Source: Lucifuga dentata
Lineage: Eukaryota > Chordata > Actinopteri > Ophidiiformes > Bythitidae
Direction of reading: 5' to 3'
Assembly (NCBI GenBank): GCA_014773175.1
Contig: VXCM01003628.1
Coordinates: 1-64,000 of the forward strand
Length of the DNA: 64,000 bases
The notes under the pieces are model-generated. The model had not been told where the DNA came from, did not search any database, and saw only the letters and a program-made list of their open reading frames with translations. Positions 11,728 through 22,640 of this stretch are shown here, piece by piece (position 1 is the first letter of the stretch; each line of letters opens with the position of its first letter). The translations under genes and the position numbers were made by a program.

Positions 11728-12281
11728 TTAAAGGAATATACCACCATTTTACATGTTTGAGCCTAATATATTAAATTTTCATACACATAATGTTACTGAC
11801 AATCATTTCCCAAAGGATAAAACCGTATTTCAGCTTTCCTGATATTTTGCAAAATCTCTTAATCTTTCAAAGTCAAATATTCAAGTGATACACCCACCTT
11901 AAAAATCCATGTTTCTCCTGCTAATAGTTACGCAGCCTTATGAAGTCATAGTCGTTTAAATTTTTCCATAAACACAGGTCTTCTTTTGGGACTATATTCC
12001 CCGGTGGAGACATACATTCACTGCACTCTTTTTATTGAGCTTAAATGCTAAAATTACGAAACTTTGAAAAAAAACTTGAGTACACGTCTTCTTCACAATG
12101 ATGGATTACATATCCCAAGAATGTTTCAAGTATCAACAAGTTGATTTTAATAGTGTACCAGAATGAACTGAAACCAATGGCAGTCTGGAAGGTAGGAAAA
12201 ACATTTTTAATTCACCGTTCCAGTAGTATGCTTTCAGAAATGGTTTTCAGTCAATGCAAAATGGATGGTATGGTCCTCTAA
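11728..12281 (-). mobile_element. TTAA MITE, subfamily A, copy 5
   Basis: TTAAAGGAATATACCACC at the left and GGATGGTATGGTCCTCTAA at the right. The interior reads agctttcctgatattttgc, gatacacccaccttaaaaat, gggactatattccccggtgg and gtctggaaggtagg. Full length; the right terminal repeat has a small deletion. Confidence 0.9.
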
Positions 12282-12314
12282 CTTGCATCCAGAACTCAAC
12301 TTCTATCATTTCAT

Positions 12315-12447
12315 ATTTAACTTGTAATTTAAAAAAAAAAACTCATTTATAGTAGTTCTAAGAACTTCTTTTTTTTTTTGNATTTAACTTGTAATTTAAA
12401 AAAAAAAACTCATTTATAGTAGTTCTAAGAACTTCTTTTTTTTTTTG
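12315..12447. other. Assembly overlap duplication around N at 12381
   Basis: The 66 bases before the N (12315-12380) are repeated immediately after it (12382-12447). This reads as an unmerged contig overlap, not a biological tandem repeat. Confidence 0.85.
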
Positions 12448-12567
12448 TAATAAATGTGTGTTTTCAGGTATTTAAACAAAACCAGTTTAATGAAAATTTG
12501 GTGCTAATTGTTGTAGATACAATTGAGTTTATCCACAGAAACCTGCATGTGGAGTGGAATGTCACAA

Positions 12568-12583
12568 TGAATGAATGAATGAA

Positions 12584-12614
<31 letters not shown>

Positions 12615-12640
12615 AAACAAAAAACAAAACAAAACAAAAT
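12568..12640. repeat. (AATG)n/(AATA)n and AAAAC-rich microsatellite
   Basis: gaatgaatgaatgaat passes into aataaataaata and then aaaacaaaacaaaac. Confidence 0.9.
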
Positions 12641-13540
12641 AAAGTTCCATAAGAGACAAATATAATATACGGCAACAAACCACTATTTATGCATAGTTAA
12701 GCAAATACAAATGCTTTTACATAAAAAAGACATATTATATTGTCAACATTATTGTCTGAGCTCTTGAAGTTATTCAGCCCACAAATGCGTTTAAGAAGAT
12801 GTAAACAAGCGTTATTTCTCTGTGATGTCATGAGATAAATATTATCAGGGCAGAAAAAGTCTGAACAGCATCCTTTGTGGCTGGACATACATTTATCATT
12901 CTGTCATCATCTGTTCCCAAAAACCTTCTTTTCCATTTAGGACTCTAACAAGTTAGCAACATGTGGAAAGACTTGAGGAATTAAACCTTTACACAACTTC
13001 TGCAAGTCTTTGTCCCTTTTGAAATTTGCATTTGAAAGTTTTTTTTCTTTGTGTTCATTGACACATAAGAGTATGCTTTGGAGAATGAAACTTAACAATG
13101 AATTAAAAAATCCCCAAATTTGGAGTTCTGACATAGATGGAAAAACGTTTTTCACACTGCCTTATTGGATTTTTCTGTAAAAAGGTCAACAAATCTATGC
13201 TAATCAATCCATAGAACTTCCCAACACCAATCACTGTACCGAAGTTAAGTAATGTGATTATATACTGACAAAGGTTATCTATATTTGAAGTAAAAATAAA
13301 GGAAAACATGTTATTTATAACAGTTTTAAGGGTTTAAAAAAAAAAAAAAACTTTTTCTTGAAACTTTCTTGGAGCTTTATTCAGCCCACAATAAAATTGC
13401 AAACTTTGTAGTCCTAAAACCCTTTAGGACTTTTGATTTATACAGTAAATCAACTGTGGTAAACAAAATATTCCTCTTTTTTTTTTTTTTNTTTTTTTTT
13501 TTGTTAACATTAATTATACCCATTAATGCCCCAACCATTG
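12641..13540. other. Intergenic; poly-T with N at 13491
   Basis: AT-rich with no gene or known repeat recognised; a T homopolymer with an N lies at 13476-13502. Short frames on the minus strand between 12697 and 13309 show no conserved protein feature. Confidence 0.4.
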
Positions 13541-13551
13541 TTTTTGCAGTG

Positions 13552-13998
13552 TTACCTGCACCAAGGAGGTCATGTGATCACCGTGGTTTTGTTAGCAGGA
13601 TATCTCTAACAGTTAGGAATGGATTTGGATGAAATTTGTGGGATGGATAGATGCAAAATTTTGTGACGATTGAACCAAAATCATAGGAGGCAACACAAAA
13701 AAACACAAAAGCAGTTTGAGAAAAAATTCAAAATGGTGGAAAATGTAGTAAGGCAGAAATGGGAATGGCCTGTGGCTTTCTGCATCTAGAACCAAGGAAT
13801 CTAGGAGAGAGAGGAAAAAAACTTGATTTTGTGGTGGTTATTGCAGGTCGAGCACCTCCAAAATTGAATCACCTCTTCCTCTTGATATTATCTATCTGTC
13901 CCCCAAATATCATGCAAATCCATCCAAACCTTTTTCAAATACCCTGCTATTAACAACAAACAATCAGACAAACGGTGATCACATGACCTCCTTGGCAG
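13552..13998. mobile_element. MITE with CCAAGGAGGTCATGTGATCA ends
   Basis: Left end (from 13559) and right end (to 13998) are inverted copies of ccaaggaggtcatgtgatcaccg. The inner parts are also paired: ttgttagcaggatatc against the complement of gggtatttgaaaaagg, and gattatggatgg-like words. About 440 bp with no complete frame. Related debris with the words ccaaatttcatgg and tttttgcagatatcctgctt lies at about 17038-17130. Confidence 0.65.
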
Positions 13999-13999
13999 A

Positions 14000-14617
14000 G
14001 GTGATGAACGAGAATCCACCATCTGAGGAAATACTCTGATTAACTCTTCACGCTAAAGTAAAATGATTTTCAATCACATCATCTCCATCTTTTACCTGGA
14101 GTAAACATCTGTCAATTTATGCCAATTTTAATCTGATTATGGCATTTACGAGACCTAAAAAAGTGGATTTATACTAAATCAGAGTATAATCAGAGTTTGA
14201 ACATGACATGTAAATTTGGCTGAGAGACGTTATTATGGGCAGCAGCACCTCCATTATCCCACAAAAAACAGAGAATGTGAGTTAAACTCAGCGGCTCTGG
14301 CTTCACGCTATTACTGACAGTGACATGACGTCAAAGTCTGAGCCAAAGGTGCAATACAACAAGCCAGCAAGAGGCCGCGGTCTCCACCCTCCATTCATTA
14401 AAAGCCTTTACAAGCCCAGCAGAGGCTTTATTGTCTTTCCTCTCTGGTCTCGTGAGTCAGTCGTGTCCTGCTGGATTCCCACGTGAGAGTGAAAAGCTCC
14501 TCCGCTTATCTCCTGCTGGAACCCGGAGCTGAGGTGAGACTGATTCAGTCCAGAAACAGAAACCTAAAAACCCCACTGCTGCAGGATTCACACTAACTGT
14601 GACTAACTGTGTTTCAG
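14000..14617. other. Intergenic, partly repeat-poor
   Basis: 14220-14560 is GC-balanced without a recognised repeat and includes a full CRE octamer TGACGTCA at 14326-14333. It may be regulatory, but no direct evidence is visible. Confidence 0.3.
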
Positions 14618-15482
14618 CAGGGGTGGAAAGAGTAAGTAAGCACTTTTACTCATGTAAAAGCGCTGTTACTTTGATGAAATTTTACTCAAGTAAAAGTACT
14701 TGTGTAAAATTGTACTTAAATAAAGTAAAAAAAAAAAAGTATTTTGTTTCAAATGTACTCTAAGTAAAAAAGTACCAAGTTACATTGTTACCAAAAATTC
14801 AAAAATACAAACATTTTAAACAAGTTTACTGCAATGCTCTCAGAGTAAAGAGTTAACACTGACTTTTTAAAAACATGTTATCCCATTGAGCATTCTAATA
14901 TTAACTGATATGACTCTACATTTGGGAAGAAAAAATAATTTAATCAATTTAACCATTATAATATTTGAGTAACAAGAGAAACATTTAGTAAAAATTCCAC
15001 ACTGAAACCGCCCATCCTACACATGCTAACGCTAAGGTCAGTTAACTTAGTAGCTACCCTTAATCAGCATCCTTTGAGAGAAAAGGTCACTTGTCTCTAG
15101 GCATCGTTAACCACGAAGAGCTTCGTGAGAGCCCCACCGCCACCCTGTGCTTTTGCTCCCAACATGTCAGCATCCATAATGAAATCTGCATCCCATAATT
15201 ACCTCAGCGTAGTCATCATGATCGCGTTTGTTCTCTGCTCCTGTTGTTTGGCTTCTCTTGTGGAAAAGGAAAAGAAGAAGCCATGCTTTTTTTTTTTTAA
15301 TCTTTTGAGTAGCTAAACGTCTAACAGTCATTTTGTCTGATGCTTTGATGCAGATGTTGATATGATAAAATAATGTAAAACAAAACCAAAACTACTAAAT
15401 CTAGTCAAAGAAATGTTAAGGCCTGGGAAAACACTTTGACACACAATGGATATATAGTGTATGTGTATGTACAATTATGCTA
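14618..15482. mobile_element. hAT-type non-autonomous element, partial
   Basis: Begins CAGGGGTGGAAAGAGTAAG and continues with repeated motifs of the type actcaagtaaaagtact and tgtacttaaataaag, a hallmark of abundant fish hAT-type MITEs. No matching opposite end was found before the second element starts, so this copy is probably truncated. Confidence 0.55.
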
Positions 15483-16396
15483 TATAGGTGGGTAGAGTAT
15501 CCAGAAACTATAGTCAAGTAAAAGTATTGTTACTTTATGATAATAGTGACTCAAGTATAAGTAAGAGTAGTCATCAAAATAATTACTTGAGTGACAGTAA
15601 GAAAGTACCAATTAAAAAGATTATTTGAGTAGTGAGTAACTTTTATCAAGCTTATTCTTTTGAATAATAAACAAGCTATAAACAGTAGACAGTAATAAAT
15701 CAAATATTTACCACATAAATCATGACAATTCTGGCCCCAAGACAGTTAGCTAGGTTAGCTTGATGAATTTATTCAGAATAGGACAGGAAAACCTGAGTTA
15801 GTGTTAGCAGCAGCAGCTAGTTAAGTAGCTGAGTTGGCCACGTTTCCTCAAGTTCCATGTTGACTCTTAGAAGCTGAAATGTCGCATTTTTAGGGAGGCA
15901 AAGACGTAACACATTATGTAGCTGTTGGTTTTGGTAGACTGAAATGAAAACAGCGTTTGAATGTGTGGCCAGGGATGTGCCTCTTCTAAACCTCCTGCTG
16001 TTGATTCCACCATGACTGTTCTGCTCTGGGTGAAACCATGGAAACGGAGGGTGGGGGTGTGGCTACTTCAGAGCTGAAGCAGACAGTGTAGTGTCTGACA
16101 ATGAGAGAAAAACTGAACGTGACTAAATTCAAACAAGTGAAATCAAAAGTAACGCAAAGAGTGCGACCAAATGTAACGGAGTCAAAGTATATTTTTTTCT
16201 TCATAAATATACTCAAGTATGAGTTAAAAGTATCCTGCAATAAAATTACTCAGTAAAGTNTTTTTCTTCATAAATATACTCAAGTATGAGTTAAAAGTAT
16301 CCTGCAATAAAATTACTCAGTAAAGTACAGTTTTGTGGAAAAAGTTACTTAAGTACATGTAACAGAGTAAATAGAACACGTTACTACACACCTCTG
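15483..16396. mobile_element. hAT-type non-autonomous element, second copy
   Basis: Left end aggtgggtagagtatcc with actcaagtataagtaagag; right end gtaacagagtaaatagaac then cgttactacacacctctg. The inverted right end reads CAGAGGTGTGTAGTAACG. It contains an assembly overlap duplication about N at 16260 (copies 16194-16259 and 16261-16326). No transposase. Confidence 0.65.
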
Positions 16397-17390
16397 CTTA
16401 TATGTGTATGTTTATCTACATGTATGACATTATATGAATTAATTTATTGATATTTATCTTTTTTTCTAAGAAAATGTGGGAATATAGGAGAGGTACAGTA
16501 TTACCATGGTTGTATGGGAATGAAAGGTTAAGGAATAATGAAATTGGGAGGTGAGAGTTACAAAGATTTGGACATGGAAAGGAACTTAGCATGATGATAA
16601 TAATAGTGGTAATAATAATAATGGTGCAACTGCATTTTCTTCTGGAGTCTGTAGGATTATTATTATTTTCTCTGTTTGTTTGTTGCTATTGTTGTCTTTT
16701 TGTGAAGTAATGATCTCAAATACCTTTCCTGTCCATGTTCGATATATGAAAAAATAATAAAACCTTGGTCTCATACACACACAAAAAAAAGGTCAAGTAG
16801 AACATTTGTAGCATACAAAACAATCCAGCTTGCCGTTACACTCGAAGAAATCCCTGCCACCGCTTCAGTTTTCAGATGAAATGATTTCCTGACTCTGCAA
16901 ACACACACTTAGGATTTGGAATCAGTTCTCAGTCTGGAAGGAAGATAACATGTCTACAAAAGCATGAAAGCCAGAAAAGAAATTGTAGATCCAACATGCA
17001 AAATCTAATAAATTGTTCTTGGCATGAGGCAGATCTGTCCTCCAAATTTCATGGAAACAGTTTCTGTGTTTTTGCAGATATCCTGCTTACAAATAAAAAC
17101 AGGGCTGAAAACCAAAATGTTCCTATTATAGATTATTCACAGTGAGAATGAGAGTGAGAGATATTACAGGACCTATGCAGGAACATTGTGCTGCCTTTAG
17201 AAGCAAAGTTATATTAATAATATGTGATATTTAGTTAAAGGATGTTTATTCGGTTTGTGGTAACCCAGCATTCCTCTACGCTGTGCCAAAATGTTGTTTG
17301 TCACAGTTTATACCACAAAAGTCATGTTTTCTTTTGTCTTCTAAGTATATGTAAACACTATATACTGTATAGTGTATGTGATAAACAAAC
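16397..17390. other. Intergenic with MITE debris
   Basis: No gene recognised. 17038-17130 resembles the interior of the element at 13552-13998. The remainder is AT-rich unique-looking DNA with short (AAT)n. Confidence 0.4.
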
Positions 17391-17531
17391 TTAAAGGACC
17401 CATACCACCATGCATGTTTGAGCCCAAAATATACAGGTTATGTTACTAACAACTAATTTCCAATTTATACGAACATTATATTGAACATTATATTAAAACT
17501 GAGATCAATTAAAAGCATGAGTAAAAACACA

Positions 17532-17574
<43 letters not shown>

Positions 17575-18221
17575 CAATGAAATAAGTGAAGCCTTCGATT
17601 TTTTTCCCATTTAGAGCATATAGTGAAGTCAAACCAAAGATATCAGCTTTGACTTGGTGTTGTCATGGTGTTGTGGTGTTCACAGTGAGGCAGGGTTTCT
17701 GTGCACAGTCACATTACTGCATCTTCATGCAGGAGAAAGTTTTCTGGTTATTTTTTCAAATTCCCTAATCTGTCAAAATCAAATGCTAAGGTGATACACA
17801 CCTTAAAATTCAGTGTTTCACCTTCTAACACTTATGCATGATTGTAGAAGGCATAGTAGTTTTAATTTCTCATTAGAACCTGTCTTCTCCTGAGACTATA
17901 TTTCCTGGCAAAGAAATACATTGTTTTCCATGCAGCTCCTTGTTGGATCAGTTAAATTATTTTGGCATAAACCCGAATCGGCATCTGTGATGGATTAACT
18001 GTGATGGATTACATATATCAAGCATGTTTCAAGTCTCTACAAGTTGATTCTAATTGTGCATTAGAATGAACTGAAGTCAATCAGTCTGGAAGGTAGAAAA
18101 AAACAATCCTAATATTCTCTGTTCCAGTGCTATGTTTTGAAATGTTTGTCGGTAACATAACATGTATGCATGCTGTACGTATTGGCCTCAAACATGCAGA
18201 ACCACCGGTATGGTCCTTTAA
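17391..18221 (-). mobile_element. TTAA MITE, subfamily B, copy 6, interrupted
   Basis: Left end ttaaaggacccataccacc, right end accaccggtatggtcctttaa. Between about 17480 and 17745 there are about 265 bp of foreign sequence including a (CA)n tract at 17529-17568. The MITE resumes at aattccctaatctgtcaaaatc. Confidence 0.85.
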
Positions 18222-18274
18222 TCACTGTATATTGGTGGAGTGATTGTTATTCAGGTTTTGAAACATATAAAAAA

Positions 18275-18501
18275 ATAATGCCTTAACCACTAAGTTAAAA
18301 CAACCATGCCTTCTACAATTGTGCGCAAGTGTTAGCAGGCGAAAGCTAGGTGAACGTTTGATTTTGCAAAAGGGGGATTTGGCAAAATAACATGAAAAAT
18401 AAAATTCAATTTCTTTTTTTTTCCCCAAAAATGTATAAATTTATGTAAATGTAAATTTTAAGTGTAAATTTCCAAATGTAGAAAAGGTTATGGTCCTTTA
18501 A
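18275..18501 (+). mobile_element. TTAA MITE, subfamily B, partial copy 7
   Basis: Only the 3' part remains, from ccttctacaattgtgcgcaa and gtgttagcaggcgaaa to a degraded end ...ggttatggtcctttaa. Confidence 0.75.
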
Positions 18502-19599
18502 GGGAATCATCAGTGTGGTTGGAATATATTTTCATTTAAAACAAACGAAGAAGAGATAAGGTTACGAATCCCTGCAGCTTATTAATAATTCACAGCCTGC
18601 TCTAATGGTCTTCCGTCACACCATGGCTGCCCTTTGACCTAAAGGAGTCTTTGTCTTACACATTTGAGCCTTTTAATCAGCATCCTGGGATTGTTGAGCC
18701 GATGTTCTTTTCATTAAGATCAAGTGATGCTTTCAGGCTGAGCCACTTTATGCTCAGCCTGAAATCTCTTAACTGCTCAAATTACACAGTCTTACCTGTA
18801 ATCTTATGTCTGGTCCACACACAAGTAAGTGCAGACAAGGTGCAAGATCTGGAGAGGATCTGAAGGAAATCTGCAACTTATGCTCATGAAACTATACTCA
18901 AAACCGCACACAAAAAGTGAAAACATACAAGTAAACACTGATTTTTGCTGATAAGGACCCAAACAAGGAGCAGCTGCTTGTCATTAAGTGAGTGTGCACT
19001 ATACTGCGCACAAGGAAAAGAAGCAAAAGATGTTGTTTCGTGCTTTCTTTGCCATTGACTCGTCATAGAAGAGGTCAAACTAGAAGAGCATGTCCAATAG
19101 TTTCCAACATGCTTGGGAATGTTGGCACATCTAGGAATCCCAGCCGAGGTCAGTACGTCTTGAAAACTTCCCGCACTTAATGAGTGCTGGTGAGGGGCAC
19201 ACAGTCACTGTCTTCAATTAGAAAGCTTTTCCTTTCTTTACTCTGGTAAACCTCAATGCTCTTCCACTGACCTCCCTGGCTCACCAGCGCAAATGATCTC
19301 AGTTACAAAGCCTGAGGTGAGTGAGCTTTTTTGTGAAATCTTCTAATAGCTCACAGATTTGTGGAGGATTCTCTGGCGGGAGAGAGAAAAAAAAAAAAAC
19401 NAAAAAAAAAAAAAGCCCAAAACACCAAGAGTGAATTTTTTGTTTCTGGTAGATGTGATGCCATATTTGTCTGCCCAACACTTAAGAGTTAAATGCCTTG
19501 CTCTGGAGCACTGTGGTTTGTGTTTGAGTACATTATCTCTCCTACCCTACATCCAATCATCATCATGTGGAGAGAACAAAAAGGCAGCGACTAAAACTA
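18502..19599. other. Intergenic, leading into an L2-like LINE
   Basis: No gene seen. A poly-A with N at 19401 occupies 19388-19414. The last bases before 19600 are continuous in sense with the L2-like sequence after 21519, so the LINE body probably begins somewhere here. Confidence 0.4.
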
Positions 19600-19867
19600 C
19601 CCCATATCATAGATGGATTACTGCATGGGCAAAGTGGGCACATGTCCAGAGCCCTGGAGCCAATAGCAGCCCTTGGCCTTATTTAATTATTTATTTATTT
19701 AAATGTGTAAAGTATTTTTGTTTTTTAAAATCTTGGAGTAAATGTGAGTCTGAAAATGTAGTATGATTATGAAATTGTTTGAATGTTTTATAAATTAGCC
19801 TATTAGGCTAAATTACTGATGATGTAATGACGTAGGCTAAAGGTCAAATGTCAGTTTAGCTGTCAAC

Positions 19868-20029
19868 ATGGAGAAACGCGCGCCAAACGGGTCAGCAAAG
19901 CATAAACTCAAAAAAGAAAAAGAAGCTAAAGATGCCGCTTTGCTACAACAATTACCCTCTATTTCCACATTTTTCACCAAAAAACAGATAGAAGGTGGTG
20001 GTGTTACTGTTAGCTGCGGTCCCGTCTGA
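19868..20029 (+). pseudogene. hAT transposase N-terminal remnant
   Basis: A 53-codon frame opening MEKRAPNGSAKHKLKKEKEA and passing through SISTFFTKK before a TGA. The basic N-terminus leading to an S-I-S-x-F-F motif is typical of the start of ZMYM/TTF-type hAT transposases. The central zinc-finger and catalytic regions are absent. Confidence 0.7.
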
Positions 20030-20223
20030 GGATAACCTGGATGCTTATGCTAATGCCTGCACTGCTAACGTTAGCCCAAGTTTGTTTGTTTTTTTAATGT
20101 TAGCCCAAGTTCACAGGAAGACTGCACTCGGACTGATGCTGCAGTGGCTAATGCTAGAGCTAACGTTAGCAGCCCAGGCACAGGGGTGATGGTTGTGCCC
20201 TTTCACCAAAACTTCTGAAAACA

Positions 20224-20424
20224 ATGCTGGATTGTGGATTACAGTCAACATTTCCCAACGTGTACATTGTGTTAAGGCTGTATCTGACTGTACCTGTCAG
20301 CAACTGCGAGGGAGAACGGTCCTTTTCACAAATGTCCAGGATTAAAAACAAACGAAGGACCAGGATGACAGAGACACCTGAACATGCTGTCACTCATGGC
20401 CACTTAACACGAACTTGTCCGTGA
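20224..20424 (+). pseudogene. hAT transposase C-terminal (dimerisation) remnant
   Basis: The 66-codon frame contains FPNVYIVLRLYLTVPVSNCE followed by GERSFSQMSRIKNKRRTRMT. This is the family motif of hAT C-terminal dimerisation domains (T.PVS...ERSFS.L..IK...R..M). It lies about 195 bp after the N-terminal remnant, showing that the catalytic middle has been deleted. Confidence 0.85.
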
Positions 20425-20762
20425 ACTGGACTTTGATGACTCGATTACTGTCTTCTCTTCACAGAAGGCCAGCAGAACGCTGTGGTTTAGGTAGACATGT
20501 TTCACTGCAGGGTTGGGTAGCTATGGCTGTGTGCTTCATTTGATGTTCATTTGTGTATTCTTTCACAGTTTGTTGTTGGTGGTGTTTTTTAAATTAAGGT
20601 GTGTTTTCACTCCTAAAGATGTATACTATGCTGTACATGGCATGTATAGAACAAAAGACCTAAAATAGCAGTAATTTAACATGTCAAAATAACGTATATA
20701 ATTTCAAAGTAATAGATGCTGTATCGTAGTGTGCGTGTATTATTTGCATGTGTAGGTAGGGG

Positions 20763-21454
20763 TTAAGACTAAGATCCAGGCTTTCAATGACTTCTTGGAT
20801 TCAGTCATCAACAGTGTGTCTGTATGTGGGGAGAGTGTCGAACTTGTTAAGAGATTCACCTACCTCGGCAGTGACATCCATGTCTCTGGGAGCTCATCCT
20901 ATGAGGTTGAGAGACATCTGGGGCGGGCCTGTGGGGTCACTGGACAGGGGTGTATGGTGCTCCCGATATCTCTGCAAGAAGATGAAGGTCCAAGTCTTTA
21001 GAGTCCCGGTCTTACTCTATGGGTGTGAGACCTGGACGCTAACCAGTGACTTGAGACGTCGTCTGGATGTCTTCAGTGCTCAGTCTCTCTGGAGAATCTT
21101 AGGGTACTGCTGGTCTGACTTTGTGTCGAATGAGCGGTTGCTCCAGGAGGCCCAGATGAGACCGCTTACCAGCATTGTGAGGGAGCACCAGTTGCGACAC
21201 TACGGCCATGTGGCACATTTCTCTGAGGACGATCCAGCACTCAGGTGCCTCATTGCTGAGGCCCCCAGTGACTGGACCAGGCCAAGGGGATGCCCACGTA
21301 ACACCTGGCTGTGGCAAATGGATGGTGCCTCCGCAAGATGGGGATGGACCGCGTGTCTGCCAGGATGGTTGCCAAATGGGACCCAGGGTGTTTCTGTCGT
21401 ATGGTGGATGCGGTAACACGCAGTCCAGTGCATGCTCCTGACCTGACCTGACCT
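20763..21454 (+). pseudogene. Non-LTR retrotransposon ORF2 C-terminal fragment, nested in hAT
   Basis: Encodes, in two frames, FTYLGSDIHVSG..SYEVERHLGRACG and then VPVLLYGCETWTLTSDLRRR, RHYGHVAHFSEDDP and a PRG.PRNTWL block. This is the region downstream of the reverse transcriptase in RTE/jockey-like fish LINEs. A frameshift near 20960-20990 and a later premature end make it dead. It ends in a short (CCTGA)n tail and is bracketed by a 7-bp repeat GTAGGGG (20756-20762, 21455-21461), the likely target duplication. Confidence 0.85.
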
Positions 21455-21970
21455 GTAGGGGCCCTTGGCGAGTTTGTGTCCAGGGCCCGTGGTCATGATA
21501 ATCCTTCCATGCCCCATATGTTCCTCCACATCCTTTGAGAGCCCAGGAGGCAGACCTGCTCATTATCAAAGGACCAAAACAAATCCTGAGGAAACCAGAG
21601 GCTTCTCCTACTACGCTCCTCTTCTTTGGAATAAATTCCCTGCAGCGCTAAAAGAGGCTGACTCGATTGAACTATTTAAATCCCAACTCAAAACCCATCT
21701 ATTCTTGTCACGTTTTGAGTGAGCATAACCCTCCATTACACAGGAGGTATGGTCTCTGTGGTGTCCCACCACAAAGACCATAATATAATATGGTGATAAA
21801 TACCTTTGTTTTTGATCTTTGTAATTTACCTGTTTCACCTGCGGCTGCTATTGCACACCCAGTCATATGAGGAGAGGAAATCTCTTTTTGAATAGCCTCT
21901 CCAGAGGTTCTTCCAGTTTCCTTATAGAATAAGGTTTTAGGGAGTAGGGAGTTTTTTCCTCAACCTCTTA

Positions 21971-22514
21971 GGGCACTTTTCCAATGTTGGGCCAAACGGT
22001 TCTGAGCACGGAGAGGAACGGGTTTAATGGTGTTTCCACCTGGAAACAGTTTGGCACAGAATGCTTACAAATCTATTCGAGAAAACTGTGCCCAGCACAG
22101 TTTTCACGGTTCTGCTGCGCTGAGCACGGTTGTCTATCCATGCATGGATAGACAACCGTGCTCAGCGCAGCAGAACCGTTTCGGTAGGCAGGTGTAATGA
22201 CGGAGGAGTTCACTGATTGGTTTACTGCAGTTTTGAGACTCCTCATCTGATAGCCGAGTCATGAGCCAAAGGATAAATTAAGTTAAGCCTTTTATTTTAA
22301 ATGTCTGGCATAATTTTGTTGATATGGAGTATTTTCAGCGATCGGTGCAGTAATCTCTTTTTCTCGTGGCTACATTTCCAAATGTGAAATGTGCTACTTT
22401 CACTTGCGTCACTTGCCCACAGATGGAAACAGAAACAGTAACCGTCCCCACGAATCCGGAGCAGCGTGGAATGGTACAAAGCTAACCATTTGGCCCAACA
22501 GTGGAAAAGTGCCA
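21971..22514. mobile_element. PIF/Harbinger-like MITE with central palindrome
   Basis: Inverted ends GGGCACTTTTCCAATGTTGG and, complemented from the right, TGGCACTTTTCCACTGTTGG, continuing into GGCCAAA(C/T)GGTT. Both sides are flanked by TTA (21968-21970 and 22515-22517), the 3-bp target duplication of Harbinger elements. 544 bp, no transposase. The interior repeats ggttctg..gagcacgg-type words and holds a 74-bp perfect palindrome. Confidence 0.8.
22106..22179. repeat. Perfect 74-bp palindrome, no spacer
   Basis: Two 37-base arms meet at CCATG|CATGG (22142/22143). The left arm starts ACGGTTCTGCTGCGCTGAGC and the right arm is its exact complement, ending GCAGAACCGT. Located centrally in the MITE at 21971-22514. 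Confidence 0.95.
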
Positions 22515-22640
22515 TTAGAGAGTTTGGGCTGGGTCGGGAACCGTTGATGTGCGGGCCTGTAAAGCTCTTTGAGATGTTGTATGTGTTGTATGTGATGTAT
22601 GTGATCCAGGGCTACACAAATAGACTTGACTTGGCTTAAA

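Larger units (their letters stand above)
19608..21511 (+). mobile_element. Internally deleted hAT transposon, copy 2, with nested LINE
   Basis: Ends CATAGATGGATTA and the complement CATGGAAGGATTA. The flanking 8-bp duplications CCCCATAT (19600-19607 and 21512-21519) are identical. It shares left and right sequence with the 553-bp copy at 10148. This copy keeps more interior: a lysine-rich transposase N-terminus at 19868-20029 and a hAT dimerisation-domain remnant near 20224-20424. A 692-bp LINE piece at 20763-21454 interrupts it. The coupling of a perfect duplication with both ends makes the boundaries secure. Confidence 0.93.
21512..22640 (+). pseudogene. L2-like LINE 3' end, host of the hAT element and a Harbinger-like MITE
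   Basis: After the hAT element the frame gives APLLWNKFPAALKEADSIEL and FKSQLKTHLF, the C-terminal signature of L2-clade ORF2. It is followed by a 3' tail with gagttttttcctcaacctctta and, beyond the inserted MITE (21971-22514), agagagtttgggctggg and aaagctctttgagatgttgt...gggctacacaaatagacttgac. The tail is typical of fish L2/CR1-type elements. The coding part is truncated and partly frameshifted. Confidence 0.75.

Noticed and set aside
20787..21569. Long frames on both strands, up to 209 codons, as possible host genes
   Set aside because: The + strand encodes LINE ORF2 C-terminal sequence with a frameshift; the minus-strand frames are its shadow.
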